Shown one piece after another: positions 18,517-28,669 of a stretch of 48,872 nt of DNA. Origin of the DNA: JACCZZ01 sp044227805 (GTDB lineage Bacteria > Bacteroidota > Bacteroidia > Chitinophagales > UBA10324); NCBI GenBank assembly GCA_044227805.1, contig JBGAWA010000014.1, positions 1-48,872 on the forward strand. Reading direction: 5' to 3'. Both the position numbers and the translations under genes were made by a program. A model generated the notes under the pieces. It was given only the letters and a program-made list of their open reading frames with translations. It searched no databases and was not told the origin of the DNA. How positions within the stretch are numbered: position 1 is the first letter of the stretch; every line of letters begins with the position of its first letter.

Positions 18517-19386
18517 CTATTCAATCAATACACCCATTTTTCCCATCTTATAATCCCTCAATGCCTGCAGAATTTCCGTCTGCGTATTCATGACAAAGGG
18601 ACCATAAGTTGTAAGTTTTTCATTCAATGGCTCACCGGTCATCAGCAATACACGCGTTTCTTCCAGTGCCTGTAACTCGAGTTGATCCCCATCTTGGCTG
18701 AACACAACTGCATTGAGCTTTTCCACAACTCCATATCCGCCTACCTTCAGCTTTCCATCAAGCAGGTATATAAAAGCGTTGTGATCGGCTGGTATGTCAA
18801 TGGTGATATGGCCGTTCGTCTTAAAAAGAATGGTTGCCGCATTCACAGCGCTTTGCGTAGGAACAACTCCTTTGATGCCTGATAAATGACCGGCCACCAC
18901 ATTGAGTGTAACCAATCGGTCTTCCGAGATGACATTCGGAATCTCCTCCGCCTTTAATGGAAAGTATGATGGAATCATCATTTTAAATTTTGAAGGCGTA
19001 TTAACCCAGAGCTGAATAATTTCCTGCCTTCCACCAATTTCATGGATATTATCAGGTGGCCGCTCACTGTGAATAATGCCCATTCCGGCATCCATCCATT
19101 GCACACCTCCTTCATAGATCACACTATCATTGCCACGGCTGTCGCGGTGGCGAACCCCACCTCTAAATACAAACGTTACCGGCGAAAATCCACGGTGTGG
19201 GTGTGGCCCTATTCCCGCATTTGCAGGATCAACATCACTCTCCACAGTTATATCAGCATGATGCAACAGTAGGAAGGGATCAATTTGATCGAATTGGTTG
19301 GTTGGAAAGGGCTGTCTGACGGCCAAACCACCCATATCCACTTCTTCCGCGAATAGCAATGCGGTAACACTCCTGTTTTTTTTCAT
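18517..19386 (-). CDS. Pirin family protein (cupin, possible quercetinase)
   Basis: The 289-residue protein has the bicupin pirin layout. The N-terminal cupin carries the metal ligands in the family pattern: H62 and H64 in 'GPHPHRGF', H106 and E108 in 'GIIHSERP'. The spacing equals that of the known iron ligands of pirins. The C-terminal cupin is degenerate. Some pirins are quercetin 2,3-dioxygenases and others are transcription cofactors; the sequence cannot decide. It converges with the histidine kinase gene (12 bp apart) and is followed by msrA on its upstream side, with no shared operon evident. Confidence 0.9.
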   Translation of the reverse strand: MKKNRSVTALLFAEEVDMGGLAVRQPFPTNQFDQIDPFLLLHHADITVESDVDPANAGIGPHPHRGFSPVTFVFRGGVRHRDSRGNDSVIYEGGVQWMDAGMGIIHSERPPDNIHEIGGRQEIIQLWVNTPSKFKMMIPSYFPLKAEEIPNVISEDRLVTLNVVAGHLSGIKGVVPTQSAVNAATILFKTNGHITIDIPADHNAFIYLLDGKLKVGGYGVVEKLNAVVFSQDGDQLELQALEETRVLLMTGEPLNEKLTTYGPFVMNTQTEILQALRDYKMGKMGVLIE

Positions 19387-19435
19387 GGTAGTATTTTCAT
19401 TTGCAGATCAAAAAACATAATCTCGCTCTTCCTGA

Positions 19436-20005
19436 TCAGACTGACTTTATTTTATCGATAAAGGCACTTTCAAGTTTAGCAATCTTCGGTGCAATCACAA
19501 ACTGGCAATAGGGAGCACCACTATTGGTGTTGTAATAATCCTGGTGATACGCTTCGGCTTTAAAAAATTTCTGCAGCGGAGAAATTTCTGTTATCACCGG
19601 CTTTTCAAATACCCCGGATTCATTCAACTGCCTTTTATAAGCTTCCGCCAATACCTGTTGTTCTTCATTATGGTAAAAAATAACCGAGCGGTATTGTGTG
19701 CCCCTGTCAGCTCCTTGCTGATTGAGAGTAGTTGGATCATGTGTTTTCCAGAATATCTGAAGCAGCTCTTCATAACTGATAAAGGAAGGATCATAATCTA
19801 CCTGTACTACTTCAGCATGGCCGGTTTTTCCTGTACAGATTTCCCGGTAGGTGGGATTATCCGGTTTGCCGCCGGCATAGCCGGATGTCACCTTATTCAC
19901 TCCTTTTATTCGTTGGAAAACGGCTTCAGTGCACCAGAAACAACCGGAACCAAAAGTCGCTGTGGCATAGTGTGCATCCTGAGACTCCATACTTTCTGTC
20001 TTCAT
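19436..20005 (-). CDS. msrA: Peptide-methionine (S)-S-oxide reductase MsrA
   Basis: MsrA reduces methionine-S-sulfoxide in proteins. The ATG at 20005 (MKTESMESQD) is preferred; an 18-codon extension to 20059 is open but unlike the family. The catalytic motif 'GSGCFWCTEA' is at about residues 20-29, followed by 'VTSGYAGGKPDNPTYREICTGKTGHAEVVQVDYDP', 'FWKTHDPTTLNQQGADRGTQYRS' and 'EAYHQDYY'. No secretion signal is present, so it is cytoplasmic. It is not linked to msrB, which lies separately at 37936-38328. Confidence 0.95.
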   Translation of the reverse strand: MKTESMESQDAHYATATFGSGCFWCTEAVFQRIKGVNKVTSGYAGGKPDNPTYREICTGKTGHAEVVQVDYDPSFISYEELLQIFWKTHDPTTLNQQGADRGTQYRSVIFYHNEEQQVLAEAYKRQLNESGVFEKPVITEISPLQKFFKAEAYHQDYYNTNSGAPYCQFVIAPKIAKLESAFIDKIKSV

Positions 20006-20213
20006 GTTCAAAACCTTACGGAATTTAATTTGATTCAATTGTGAAGATACTTGCTGCAAGATGATCGAGTGAACAAAAATATTACAAAGAAGTTCCGTTA
20101 CTCATATGTTACCGGTTGCTCCTATTCAATCCCCAATCATGTACACAACTTTGATTTTTATTCTCATTTCGATTGTATAACTTTAATCTTTTAATACACC
20201 AAAGAGATCCATT

Positions 20214-22991
20214 ATGATTAAATTTTTACCCTATGCGTTAGCCACGCTATTAAGTGTTTCATCTTTTTTCTCTTTTTCACAAGTCGTAATTAATGAATAT
20301 TCGGCCTCCAACCGTGATATTCTTGCAGATCAGGATGGCGATTATGAAGATTATATAGAGCTGTTCAACAATTCAGGTTCACCCGTTAACCTGGGTGGCT
20401 ATTATCTCAGCGATGATTACGGCAACCTGATGAAGTGGAGTTTTCCTGCATCCGTTAACATCAGTGCAAATGGCTATCTGCGCATCTGGGCTTCTTCAAA
20501 GGATAAGGTGGTGGGAAGTTTTATCCACACCAATTTTAAGCTTACACAAACAAAATATGAACACATTGCGCTAAGTGATCCTTCCGGTAATATCATTGAC
20601 AGCGTTACATTACAACTGACACAAAAGAATCATTCCCGCGGGCGAACTCCAAACGGAGCATCAACCTGGGGTATTTTCGATGCTCCGACACCGGGAACAT
20701 CAAATGGAACAGCCTATTCTGCCTACGCTCCAAGACCTGTTATGGATATTTCGCAGGGATTTTATTCATCCGCACAGACCGTCACCATAACCGATAGTGA
20801 TCCCAATGTTACGATACGCTATACGCTTGATGGCTCCACTCCCACCGCCACCTCAACGATTTACACCGGACCCGTCAGTATTGCTGTAACCAAGGTGTTG
20901 CGCGCTACTGCATTTAGTTCGCAGGCAGATGTTTTGCCCAGTTTCACAGAGACAAATACCTATTTTATCAATGTAACTCACGATGAGCAATTCTACATTA
21001 TATCACTCTCTTCCACTGACTTTGACGCATTATTTAACAGCTGGGGCACTTGGGACATTGATGCTTATCTTGAATTCTTTGGTAAAGACCGTGCGTTAGA
21101 ATCTGAAGGCGAAGGCAAAGTAGATCCGCATGGTAACGATTCATGGGCATTTCCGCAAAAAGGAATTGATTTTGAAATGGAAGATGACTATGGATATGAT
21201 CATACCATTGATTATCCCATCTTTTCAATCAAAGACAGGGACAATTACGACCACATAATTCTGAAGGCCGGCGCTTCTGACAATTATCCTTTCAGTTGGG
21301 GAAGCGGTGGAGGTTGCCACCTGCGCGATGCCTTCGTGCAGACGCTCTCTCAGAAGTTCAGCCTTGATATGGATTGCAGGACCTATGAACCGGTAATCAT
21401 GTACGTCAATGGAGACTACTGGGGCGTATATGAATTGCGGGAAAAAATGGATGAGCCTGATTATACAGATCACTACTACGATCAGGGCGAAAATGATATA
21501 GATGTACTTGCCTTCTGGGGCGGTCTTAATATTAAATATGGAAGTGATACTGCCTGGAATAACCTGTATTCATTTATGATGACTAATTCACTGACCGTAC
21601 CGGCCAACTATCAGCATGTTGATGAAAGACTGAATATTGCAGGTTTCATTGACTATTGCATATTCAATACTTACATTGTAAACAGCGACTGGATTAGCTG
21701 GAATACATTTTTTTAGTGGCGCGGCAGAAATCCAAATGGCGAACGTACCAAATGGACTTATTCGCTTTGGGATGAAGACAATGTCTTTGGGCTGGGGCAA
21801 AATTACTCTGGTTGGCCAACCACCAACTACACGGCTGATCCATGCGATCTGCAATCGGTGTTTAACAATGCCGGCCCTGACATGGGCACTATGGATATGC
21901 TGACTAAACTGATGCAGAATGAAAACTTTAAAAGCGCATACATCAATCGTTATGTGACCCTGATGAATACCGTGCTGGATTGTGATACCGTACAGGCAGT
22001 TTTGCAGGATTTCATTGATATTCTTACACCTGAGATGCCGGGACAAATTGCACGTTGGGGCGGTTCTATGACAGGATGGCAAAACAACCTCACCTTTCTT
22101 AAAAATTTTATCAATGGGCGTTGCAGCTACATTGATTCCGCCTTGGTGGATTGCTATGATGTGACTGGTCCGTTCGATATCACCGTGATTGTGGATCCAC
22201 CTCTGTCAGGTGATGTGGAAATAAGCACCCTCCATCCGGCGGCTTATCCCTGGACAGGCACTTATTTCGGCAATGTGGACCTGAGTTTTAAGGCTACCCC
22301 TGCCACCAATATGTCATTCGTTAACTGGGAACTTTCAAACAACATTGTGACCCCCAACTTAAATACGGACACCATATCCATGAACTTACAGGCCGGTGAT
22401 ACTATTATCGCCCATTTCGAAAACCTATTACCTTCTTATGATCTAACTGTGGATGTGACACCGTCGGGGTCCGGTGATGTAAAAGTGCAGGGTGTTTTAC
22501 CAGTAGCTTATCCTTATGCGACTTCTTACCTGAGCGGCCAGGTTGTACAAATGGCAGCATTACCTGAACCTGGATATACTTTCGATTACTGGAGTCTCGA
22601 TTATAACTTTGTCAATCCAAACTCCACTGATCCTAATGTATACTTCGTGCTGGCAAGTGGAGATGCTGTGCTCGCTCATTTTAAAACACTGGTAGGCATT
22701 GAGGAGGCGGATGTAGCTTCGCTGGCAGTATATCCATCACTAACGGCTGATCAGTTCCATCTTACTTATGAACTTAAAAAACCTGTTGGTTTAAGTGTTA
22801 AATTGTATTCCTTATCAGGACAAATGGTTACCAATCTGCTTGGGGAAGATGCATCCCTTTCAGTACCCGGACTGCATGATTTGAATATTAGCATGAAGCA
22901 GTATGATCTTGCCCCGGGCATGTACTTTCTTCAGTTTGACTATCCGGGATTCAGCAAAACATTTAAACTGGTGCTATTACCACATCCTTAA
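20214..22991 (+). CDS. T9SS-secreted LTD/CotH-kinase family protein, interrupted by an in-frame TAG
   Basis: The frame is 926 codons if one TAG at 21714-21716 (codon 501) is passed; upstream and downstream parts are in the same frame. Order of domains: signal peptide (1-23); lamin-tail domain (about 24-155: 'INEYSASNRDILADQDGDYEDYIELFN'); chitobiase C-terminal-like segment (about 175-260: 'RYTLDGSTPTATSTIYTG'); and a CotH spore-coat-kinase-like domain (about 270-640: 'LKAGASD', 'VNGDYWGVYELREKMD', and past the stop 'KWTYSLWDEDNVFG'). Two InlB-like B-repeats follow ('YTFDYWSLDYNF'), then a type A T9SS tail (about 835-926). The stop falls inside the CotH domain. A substitution, natural or erroneous, fits best, because an indel would have shifted the frame. 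Confidence 0.82.
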
Positions 22992-23040
22992 ACAGAAATG
23001 ATTGGTATTTTGCTTGATCATTTTCTTCCAAAAAACCCAG

Positions 23041-25170
23041 ATGATATACCTAAAGAAAATCCTGTGTTCTCTTTCTGTGAAAGTGTATATTTTATTTTCC
23101 TGCATGTTTTTGTCGTTTACCATTCTCTCATTCGGCCAAACAAATATTTCCGGTACCATTAATAATTACTGGGAAGTTATCGCAGTTGACTTCTGCAATA
23201 ACAGGGTTGCGCTGCCGGCCATTGCGGTTGGCATAGCGAATGGAGATAAAGTTTTATTGATTCAGATGACCGGTGCAACAATCGATCAGGCTGATGCAGC
23301 AAGCTATGGCACCGTTACCTCTTACCAGGATGCCGGCAACTATGAATGGCTGACAGTGGCAGATGTTACCAACAATATTATCACCTTCAAAGAAACTATT
23401 CTTCGCAATTATGATGCATTGAATGGTATTGTGCAGTTGGTCTCTGTTCCGCAATATGTTGATGCTGATGTGGTGGCAGATATTACAGCACCGGCCTGGA
23501 ATGGTAAAACCGGTGGCATCATTGCCTTCCAGGCATCCGGAACGGTCAGCATGAATGCCAATCTGAATGTTACCGGCAAAGGCTTGAGAGGAGGCGCGGT
23601 TCAGCACCATCCCGGTTGCTACGGCGGCGGAGCCGGGTCTGCAAATTACCGTTGCGACCTTGCGGATCTCTGTGGCGGAAACAAGGGAGAAAGTATTGCC
23701 GACAACGGTGGTTTTGAATTGGGACGCGGCGCACCCGCAAATGGCGGCGGCGGCGGTAATGACAACAATACCGGCGGCGGCGGTGGAAGTAATTTTGGTC
23801 AAGCCGGAACCGGTGGTCAACGTTTAAATACCAGCCCTGCTGATTGCAAGGGTTCCAATCCGGGTATCGGTGGACATACATTGACCTATTCTAATGCTGA
23901 AAATAAAGTATTTGCCGGTGGCGGAGGCGGAAGCGGCGACGACAACACTAACGAAGCCACAGCAGGATCAAATGGCGGAGGTATTATTATGATTAAAGCG
24001 GCCACAATTAATGGCAATGGGTTCACTATTTACGCAAACGGTGCTGATCAATTATCTACGGCTATGCGTGATGGCGGCGGTGGAGGTGGCGGCGGCGGCG
24101 CCATTTTGCTTGATGTGCAGAATTTTTCATCTGCCTTAAATACAGAAGTGAGAGGCGGAAATGGTGGCAATGTTGACAACGGCGGCATCGCAGATTCCTG
24201 CTTTGGCCCAGGTGGTGGTGGTGGTGCTGGGCTCCTCTGGCTGAGTAGCGCTGGCGGACTTCCAGCCAATGTTACTCTTAATGCTGCCGGCGGATTACCC
24301 GGCTTAACACTTAATGCCAATGCTCCGGCCGCTTGTAATGGAATATCCAATGGAGCAACACCAGGAAACGCTGGTGGAACATTGAATGGCCTGATAATTC
24401 CGGAAAGCAATATTGTTTTTATTCCATTGGCGTTGGAGATGCCAGCCGATACCACTGTTTGTATTGGCACATCCGTCAGCCTGACGGTTCATGCAACCGG
24501 AACAGGACCTCTTTCCTATCAATGGAATACTGGTGATACCGATTCAACCATAAATCCCTCACCTTCTCAAAGCACGGTGTATATCGTTACAGTTACTGAT
24601 TCCCGCGGCTGTTCCTTAACCGGTGAAGTTACGGTTGATATCAAATCCAATAGTGTGGTTGCCACCGCTTTTCCTGACTCCATCATTGTTGGACAAAGCA
24701 CGCAGCTGTCGGCCGATACGCTTGGTAATTTCTCTTATCAGTGGTTTCCTATTTTCGGATTAGACAATGACACTGTCCCGAATCCAATAGCAACACCGGC
24801 CGATACCATCGAATACTGTGTAATTGCCTTAGGTGATAATGGCTGCATTGATACAGCCTGCGTTACGGTCAATGTAACCATTCCTGAACCCTCTATACAG
24901 ATTCCAACAGCTTTTACTCCCAATGGTGACGGTATCAATGATACCTGGAAACTGATTATTCACCCCTGTTATGAAATACTCGAAGCATATATCTACAACA
25001 GGTGGGGAAGAACCGTTTACAGTTACCAGGTAGCAGGAACTGCCGAGTGGGCAGGCACCATTCAAGGGCAGCCACAACCTATGGGCGCTTATGGCTATTT
25101 CATCCGGGCTAAATGTGCTGAGCACGAAAAAGAAGAAGTATATAAGGGAACAATAACGCTTATCAGATAG
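23041..25170 (+). CDS. Gly-rich T9SS type B (CHU_C) surface protein
   Basis: The ATG at 23041 gives a 709-residue protein with a long signal peptide ('VYILFSCMFLSFTILSFGQ'); the upstream open stretch from 23002 has no good start. Residues about 30-170 are beta-rich. Residues about 170-460 are extremely glycine-rich (GGG and GGGGG runs separated by Asn/Asp). Ig/PKD-like repeats follow ('PADTTVCIGTSVSLTVHATG', 'YQWNTGDTDSTINPSPSQSTVYIVTVTDSRGC'). The C-terminus is a CHU_C gliding-motility-associated domain ('PTAFTPNGDGINDTWKL', 'YNRWGRTVY', 'PMGAYGYFIRA'), the T9SS type B signal. It starts 49 bp after the CotH gene and may share its transcript. No enzyme motif is seen; an adhesin or matrix role is likely. 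Confidence 0.87.
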   Translation: MIYLKKILCSLSVKVYILFSCMFLSFTILSFGQTNISGTINNYWEVIAVDFCNNRVALPAIAVGIANGDKVLLIQMTGATIDQADAASYGTVTSYQDAGNYEWLTVADVTNNIITFKETILRNYDALNGIVQLVSVPQYVDADVVADITAPAWNGKTGGIIAFQASGTVSMNANLNVTGKGLRGGAVQHHPGCYGGGAGSANYRCDLADLCGGNKGESIADNGGFELGRGAPANGGGGGNDNNTGGGGGSNFGQAGTGGQRLNTSPADCKGSNPGIGGHTLTYSNAENKVFAGGGGGSGDDNTNEATAGSNGGGIIMIKAATINGNGFTIYANGADQLSTAMRDGGGGGGGGGAILLDVQNFSSALNTEVRGGNGGNVDNGGIADSCFGPGGGGGAGLLWLSSAGGLPANVTLNAAGGLPGLTLNANAPAACNGISNGATPGNAGGTLNGLIIPESNIVFIPLALEMPADTTVCIGTSVSLTVHATGTGPLSYQWNTGDTDSTINPSPSQSTVYIVTVTDSRGCSLTGEVTVDIKSNSVVATAFPDSIIVGQSTQLSADTLGNFSYQWFPIFGLDNDTVPNPIATPADTIEYCVIALGDNGCIDTACVTVNVTIPEPSIQIPTAFTPNGDGINDTWKLIIHPCYEILEAYIYNRWGRTVYSYQVAGTAEWAGTIQGQPQPMGAYGYFIRAKCAEHEKEEVYKGTITLIR

Positions 25171-25193
25171 CTTTCCCCAGTTTGATCATTCCA

Positions 25194-26228
25194 CTACTGA
25201 TCTGTAAGCGAGAGCAGGAAATTCAGAAGATCTTCCTTTTCCTGTTCTGTGAGATTGAGCGGTTTAATTAATCCACTTTTATTGGGATGTGGCTTCCCAC
25301 CGGAATTATAGTGTTCAATGACATCAGATAATGTTGCAATGGATCCATCATGCATATAGGGAGCTGTCATGGCTATATTTCGCAAGGATGGAACCTTAAA
25401 TTTTCCCACGTCCGAAGGCAGCAAGGTGATTCGCGCTCTTCCTGAATCCGCATATTGGAGGTACAATCCATTATTTTTAAAACTGTTGTCAGTAAAGTTG
25501 TATTCGTTATGGCAATGAAAGCATTCTCCTTTTTCACCAAAAAAAATATTCTTCCCATTTAAGGATGAAGCGGAAAGAGCCGATGCATTGCCATAGTACT
25601 GGAATTCATCATAGGCAGACCGCCCGCTAAAAAGTGTTCGTTCATAATTTGCGATGGCACGCGTAAGGGCAAACACGGTTGGTTCCTGGTTGTAAGCCTT
25701 CTTGAACAGCGTCACATATTCAGCATGTTGCTTGAGCCGTTCAATAACAGCGTTCACATCAAAATCCATTTCAAGCGGATTGGAGATGGGCGCCAGCACC
25801 TGCTGCTCGATGGTTGGAACACCACCATCCCAAAACATATACGGCTGGTAGGCAACATTGATTAATGATGGAGCATTTCGAAATGCATGATTGGAATCTA
25901 TCCCCAAACTCAGGGGCAAACCATCTGTAAAATACAAATCACTGTGGTGGCAACTGCTGCATGAGATGGTACTATCCCGTGAAAGAATCGGATCAAAGAA
26001 TAATTTCCTGCCTAGATCAATCCTGTTTTGAGTAGGTAAATTATCAACAGGAATATCAGGGTAAGGGAATCCTTTTGGTACAGCAAGCGTGATGACAGTA
26101 TTGCCCGCTTCCTGCTCGTCTAAATCAGGACTCTTAGTGCAGGAAAAAATGAACCCTGCTGCAAAAAATAATACTCCTAAAAACCACGTTGTCTTATTGC
26201 TGGAATAAAAAGAAGTATCTGAAGTCAT
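25194..26228 (-). CDS. Di-haem peroxidase lipoprotein (MauG/MbnH/CCP family)
   Basis: The 344-residue protein has a signal peptide with lipobox ('FAAGFIFSC', lipid Cys at 30) and two c-haem sites: C90-S-S-C93-H94 and C236-F-H-C239-H240. Family motifs include 'LGRKLFFDPILSRD', 'FWDGGVPTIEQQVLAPISNPLEM' and 'VPSLRNIAMTAPYMHDGSIATLSDVIEHYNSGG'. This superfamily contains bacterial cytochrome c peroxidases, MauG (Trp modification) and MbnH (which oxidises a Trp of MbnP to kynurenine). Its gene follows an MbnP-family gene by 111 bp, which favours the MbnH-type role over peroxide scavenging (inference). It is the last gene of a five-gene minus-strand operon. Confidence 0.85.
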   Translation of the reverse strand: MTSDTSFYSSNKTTWFLGVLFFAAGFIFSCTKSPDLDEQEAGNTVITLAVPKGFPYPDIPVDNLPTQNRIDLGRKLFFDPILSRDSTISCSSCHHSDLYFTDGLPLSLGIDSNHAFRNAPSLINVAYQPYMFWDGGVPTIEQQVLAPISNPLEMDFDVNAVIERLKQHAEYVTLFKKAYNQEPTVFALTRAIANYERTLFSGRSAYDEFQYYGNASALSASSLNGKNIFFGEKGECFHCHNEYNFTDNSFKNNGLYLQYADSGRARITLLPSDVGKFKVPSLRNIAMTAPYMHDGSIATLSDVIEHYNSGGKPHPNKSGLIKPLNLTEQEKEDLLNFLLSLTDQ

Positions 26229-26339
26229 AAAGCATTAATTATGGTTGCAAGGCAGGCAACCGTGCTCAGACCGGTCGCTCGCCATGCATTCCTCCCTTTT
26301 GGCAAATAAATGAATTATTCCTGAAGGACATTTCATCCA

Positions 26340-27095
26340 CTATTCTACTGTAAACGATGTCGAAAAATTGTCGGCAATTTTTTCCGCCAGTGGCATATTA
26401 TTGAAGGTATGCGTTTCATTCTCGGTTCTTAAATCAACATTGGCTAAAATATCGAGCAGGTCAAGTTCCAGCACCAACTCCTTGTCTGAACCGGCCTTAA
26501 CTGAAAACGGATGATTGCTCATATCAACCGTACGTTTCATCATATCCATTCCAACATGATAAAAGAACTGATAATCAGCCTGTCCATCACCTGCCACTGA
26601 AGTGTCACACAGCCCCTCAATTTTAGAGAATATATAACCGGAATTCCAGTCCCAATGCATACCTGGCGACTGTATCGCGAGCGGACTTCCGGCAGGATAA
26701 GTTGCCGGGTCCTGATGATTGGTCACAGAATCCAGTCCGTATAGCATCTTAAACCCTTTATAATCTCCAACAGGCACTTCAGCGAGCATATAGTCCTGCT
26801 CTGTGGGGCTCACCAACAATACCACATTGGTTAATGGGAATTCACTTCCATCATTTTTTATCAGCACAATATTAGACAGATAGTACCTGAAATCAGACAA
26901 TTTTAATTTTCGGCCTGCCAGGTCATTAAATGTGGTGCTGTAATCGGCTGCCTGGTTACCTACTTTATCATGTATATGGAATGATAGCTGCTGCACCGTG
27001 TTTTCCGGAAGCACAGTGTCCTTTTTACACCCACTGAACAAAATCTGGATGGATAGTAAGATGGTTACTGCAAAAATTGATAGTATGTTTTTCAT
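26340..27095 (-). CDS. MbnP-family lipoprotein (putative copper binding)
   Basis: The 251-residue protein has a signal peptide with lipobox ('IQILFSGC', Cys at 23). The MbnP-family body begins 'LSFHIHDKVGN', then 'LKLSDFRYYLSNIVLIKNDG', 'VPVGDYKGFKMLYGLDS' and the tryptophan/histidine motif 'PGMHWDWNSGYIFSKIEG' (W148 and W150). 'YHVGMD' follows near residue 180. In methanotrophs MbnP binds Cu(I), and a Trp converted to kynurenine by its partner MbnH takes part. Here the di-haem enzyme is the next gene, matching that pairing. No methanobactin biosynthesis genes are present, so a general copper or metal role is inferred. Confidence 0.8.
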   Translation of the reverse strand: MKNILSIFAVTILLSIQILFSGCKKDTVLPENTVQQLSFHIHDKVGNQAADYSTTFNDLAGRKLKLSDFRYYLSNIVLIKNDGSEFPLTNVVLLVSPTEQDYMLAEVPVGDYKGFKMLYGLDSVTNHQDPATYPAGSPLAIQSPGMHWDWNSGYIFSKIEGLCDTSVAGDGQADYQFFYHVGMDMMKRTVDMSNHPFSVKAGSDKELVLELDLLDILANVDLRTENETHTFNNMPLAEKIADNFSTSFTVE

Positions 27096-27173
27096 ATTTT
27101 ATACTTTTTTGAAAGATTAAGATGTAAGTTTTGTTATGATTACTTTTTGTATCACTATTGATCTCGCTTTTAA

Positions 27174-27563
27174 TTACTCAGTTACGGGAACAACAATATC
27201 TGTTTCCCCGGCTTTCTCTTTTAACTCCACAGGAATGCCTCCTGTCACAATCTGATTAATGGCACTGTCGAACCCAACTCCATAGAGATAATAATCTCCT
27301 TTTTTCAAGTTCTCAAAATGAGCATGTGGATCTTCTCCCATGTCTGCTTCAGCTAACTTAACGTCATCATATACAGAGACATCAGTACCCGGAAAATCCG
27401 TTGCTCCATACTTGATATATATCATCGTATTCGGTATTGGCTTGTCATGATGCTTGGGAAAAGCTGCAATGGTGGCTTCGCCACCCAGTCCTTCCTTTGA
27501 GCAGGAAGAAAATGACAGCCAGATCAGTAATACTGCACTAATTAAAATGATTGATTTTTTCAT
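27174..27563 (-). CDS. Predicted lipoprotein in the MbnP operon
   Basis: The 129-residue protein has a lipoprotein signal ('LIWLSFSSC', Cys at about 21). The short mature part carries 'KHHDKPIPNTMIYIKYGATDFPG' and 'DPHAHFENLKKGDYYLYGVGFD'. The latter resembles the end of carboxypeptidase-regulatory or transthyretin-like beta-sandwich domains. Histidines (HH, HAH) could bind metal, but that is speculation. It lies 16 bp after the barrel gene and 78 bp before the MbnP gene, so it belongs to the operon. No family was recognised with confidence. Confidence 0.65.
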   Translation of the reverse strand: MKKSIILISAVLLIWLSFSSCSKEGLGGEATIAAFPKHHDKPIPNTMIYIKYGATDFPGTDVSVYDDVKLAEADMGEDPHAHFENLKKGDYYLYGVGFDSAINQIVTGGIPVELKEKAGETDIVVPVTE

Positions 27564-27579
27564 TTTTTTACGTTTTTGT

Positions 27580-28611
27580 TTAAAGAATGTATGAAACTCC
27601 TATGGTCAGTGTATACTTAATACTTGCCTGATATCCATTTAACTGCTGCGCAATCGGTAAAGAAAATGTGAAAGGAACAAACAGCCGCTCGGTAACAAAA
27701 GCAGTCATGGATGCCTGGGCAAACAGCCGCATAAATCCTGTATTGGGATCTACTGCCCAACTACCTGCCACAGCGGTACTGTCTGCTCCGTGCAGATGCG
27801 ATTCACTGATCATCATCTTCATGGCTGAATTGTAATCACCCAAAAAACCAGCAGTGCCCCGTATCGTGGGTAGAAGTTTGTGACTCAATTGGTTAACTAC
27901 TTCATAGCCGGCAGCAATTCTTGTGCTGGCATACGTTCCCATATTATGTTCCTTCGCCGTGGTCGCGAACTTAACATTCGCATCAGACAACACATACCAT
28001 CTTCCTGATTGCTTCTGCACAGCAGCATTAACCAGCGGGTCCCATGAACCGGTACCAGGCTGCAGATGAATGGGTAAAATAACGGCATAGGTGGAATAGG
28101 CATCCGTTTTCCCGGTTGGAATCTTTATTCCCGCACCGGCAGTAGCCTTCCATCCCTTATCCTTGTTGTCCAGGAAAATATAGTTCACGGAGACAATCCC
28201 ATCTCCGATACCTTGAATATTGCCGTAAGTATGGATCTCTGCTGCACCTTCCTCCAAATGATAATGCCCTTCCCTGTTTTCTACAGATAAATTATACGGT
28301 AATGATGCCGTAACTGCTATACGCTTTGAAATCCCGTAGCTTATCATTCCCTTAAAGCTTTTTTGAGAATTTACACTGTAAACAGGAGCTGAAGCAGTTG
28401 CATAGCTTAACAGCTCTTCGTCACTTAAAGGATGGTATTGCATGCTAAGCAGATTGACTCCAACAATCCATTGCTTGTTTTGCGGAACAGTCCATTGCAG
28501 AGCGGTAGCCGCAGCCGGTGAAGTGGTACAACAAGCTCCCAAACATTGCGCATCAGCAAAATGAATGGTGAAAAGCCAACCAACCAGTGCAAAAATTACA
28601 ACTTTACACAT
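27580..28611 (-). CDS. Outer-membrane beta-barrel protein of the MbnP operon
   Basis: The 343-residue protein has a signal peptide (1-21, 'FADAQ') followed by 'CLGACCTTSP', a Cys-rich start unusual for a barrel. The rest alternates hydrophobic and polar residues in strand-like stretches with many Gly/Tyr/aromatic ends ('KGWKATAGAGIKIPTGKTDAYS', 'FVPFTFSLPIAQQLNGYQASIKYTLTIGVSYIL'). The C-terminal residue pattern fits an outer-membrane barrel. It resembles the MetA-pathway/transporter-type barrels of Gram-negatives in general form, without a specific match I can name. Its place between the Cys-rich small gene and the lipoprotein suggests a role in moving or receiving a metal or metallophore (inference). 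Confidence 0.65.
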   Translation of the reverse strand: MCKVVIFALVGWLFTIHFADAQCLGACCTTSPAAATALQWTVPQNKQWIVGVNLLSMQYHPLSDEELLSYATASAPVYSVNSQKSFKGMISYGISKRIAVTASLPYNLSVENREGHYHLEEGAAEIHTYGNIQGIGDGIVSVNYIFLDNKDKGWKATAGAGIKIPTGKTDAYSTYAVILPIHLQPGTGSWDPLVNAAVQKQSGRWYVLSDANVKFATTAKEHNMGTYASTRIAAGYEVVNQLSHKLLPTIRGTAGFLGDYNSAMKMMISESHLHGADSTAVAGSWAVDPNTGFMRLFAQASMTAFVTERLFVPFTFSLPIAQQLNGYQASIKYTLTIGVSYIL

Positions 28612-28669
28612 GATTGAAAAATTTATTTATGGTCAACAATAAAAAATGCAGCTAACGGCTGCGCTGACC

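Noticed and set aside
23254..23820. Long minus-strand frame (188 codons) and neighbours at 24048-24470
   Set aside because: They are antisense to the Gly-rich protein; GGN codons read backwards as NCC (Pro, Ala, Thr, Ser), which keeps the opposite strand open.
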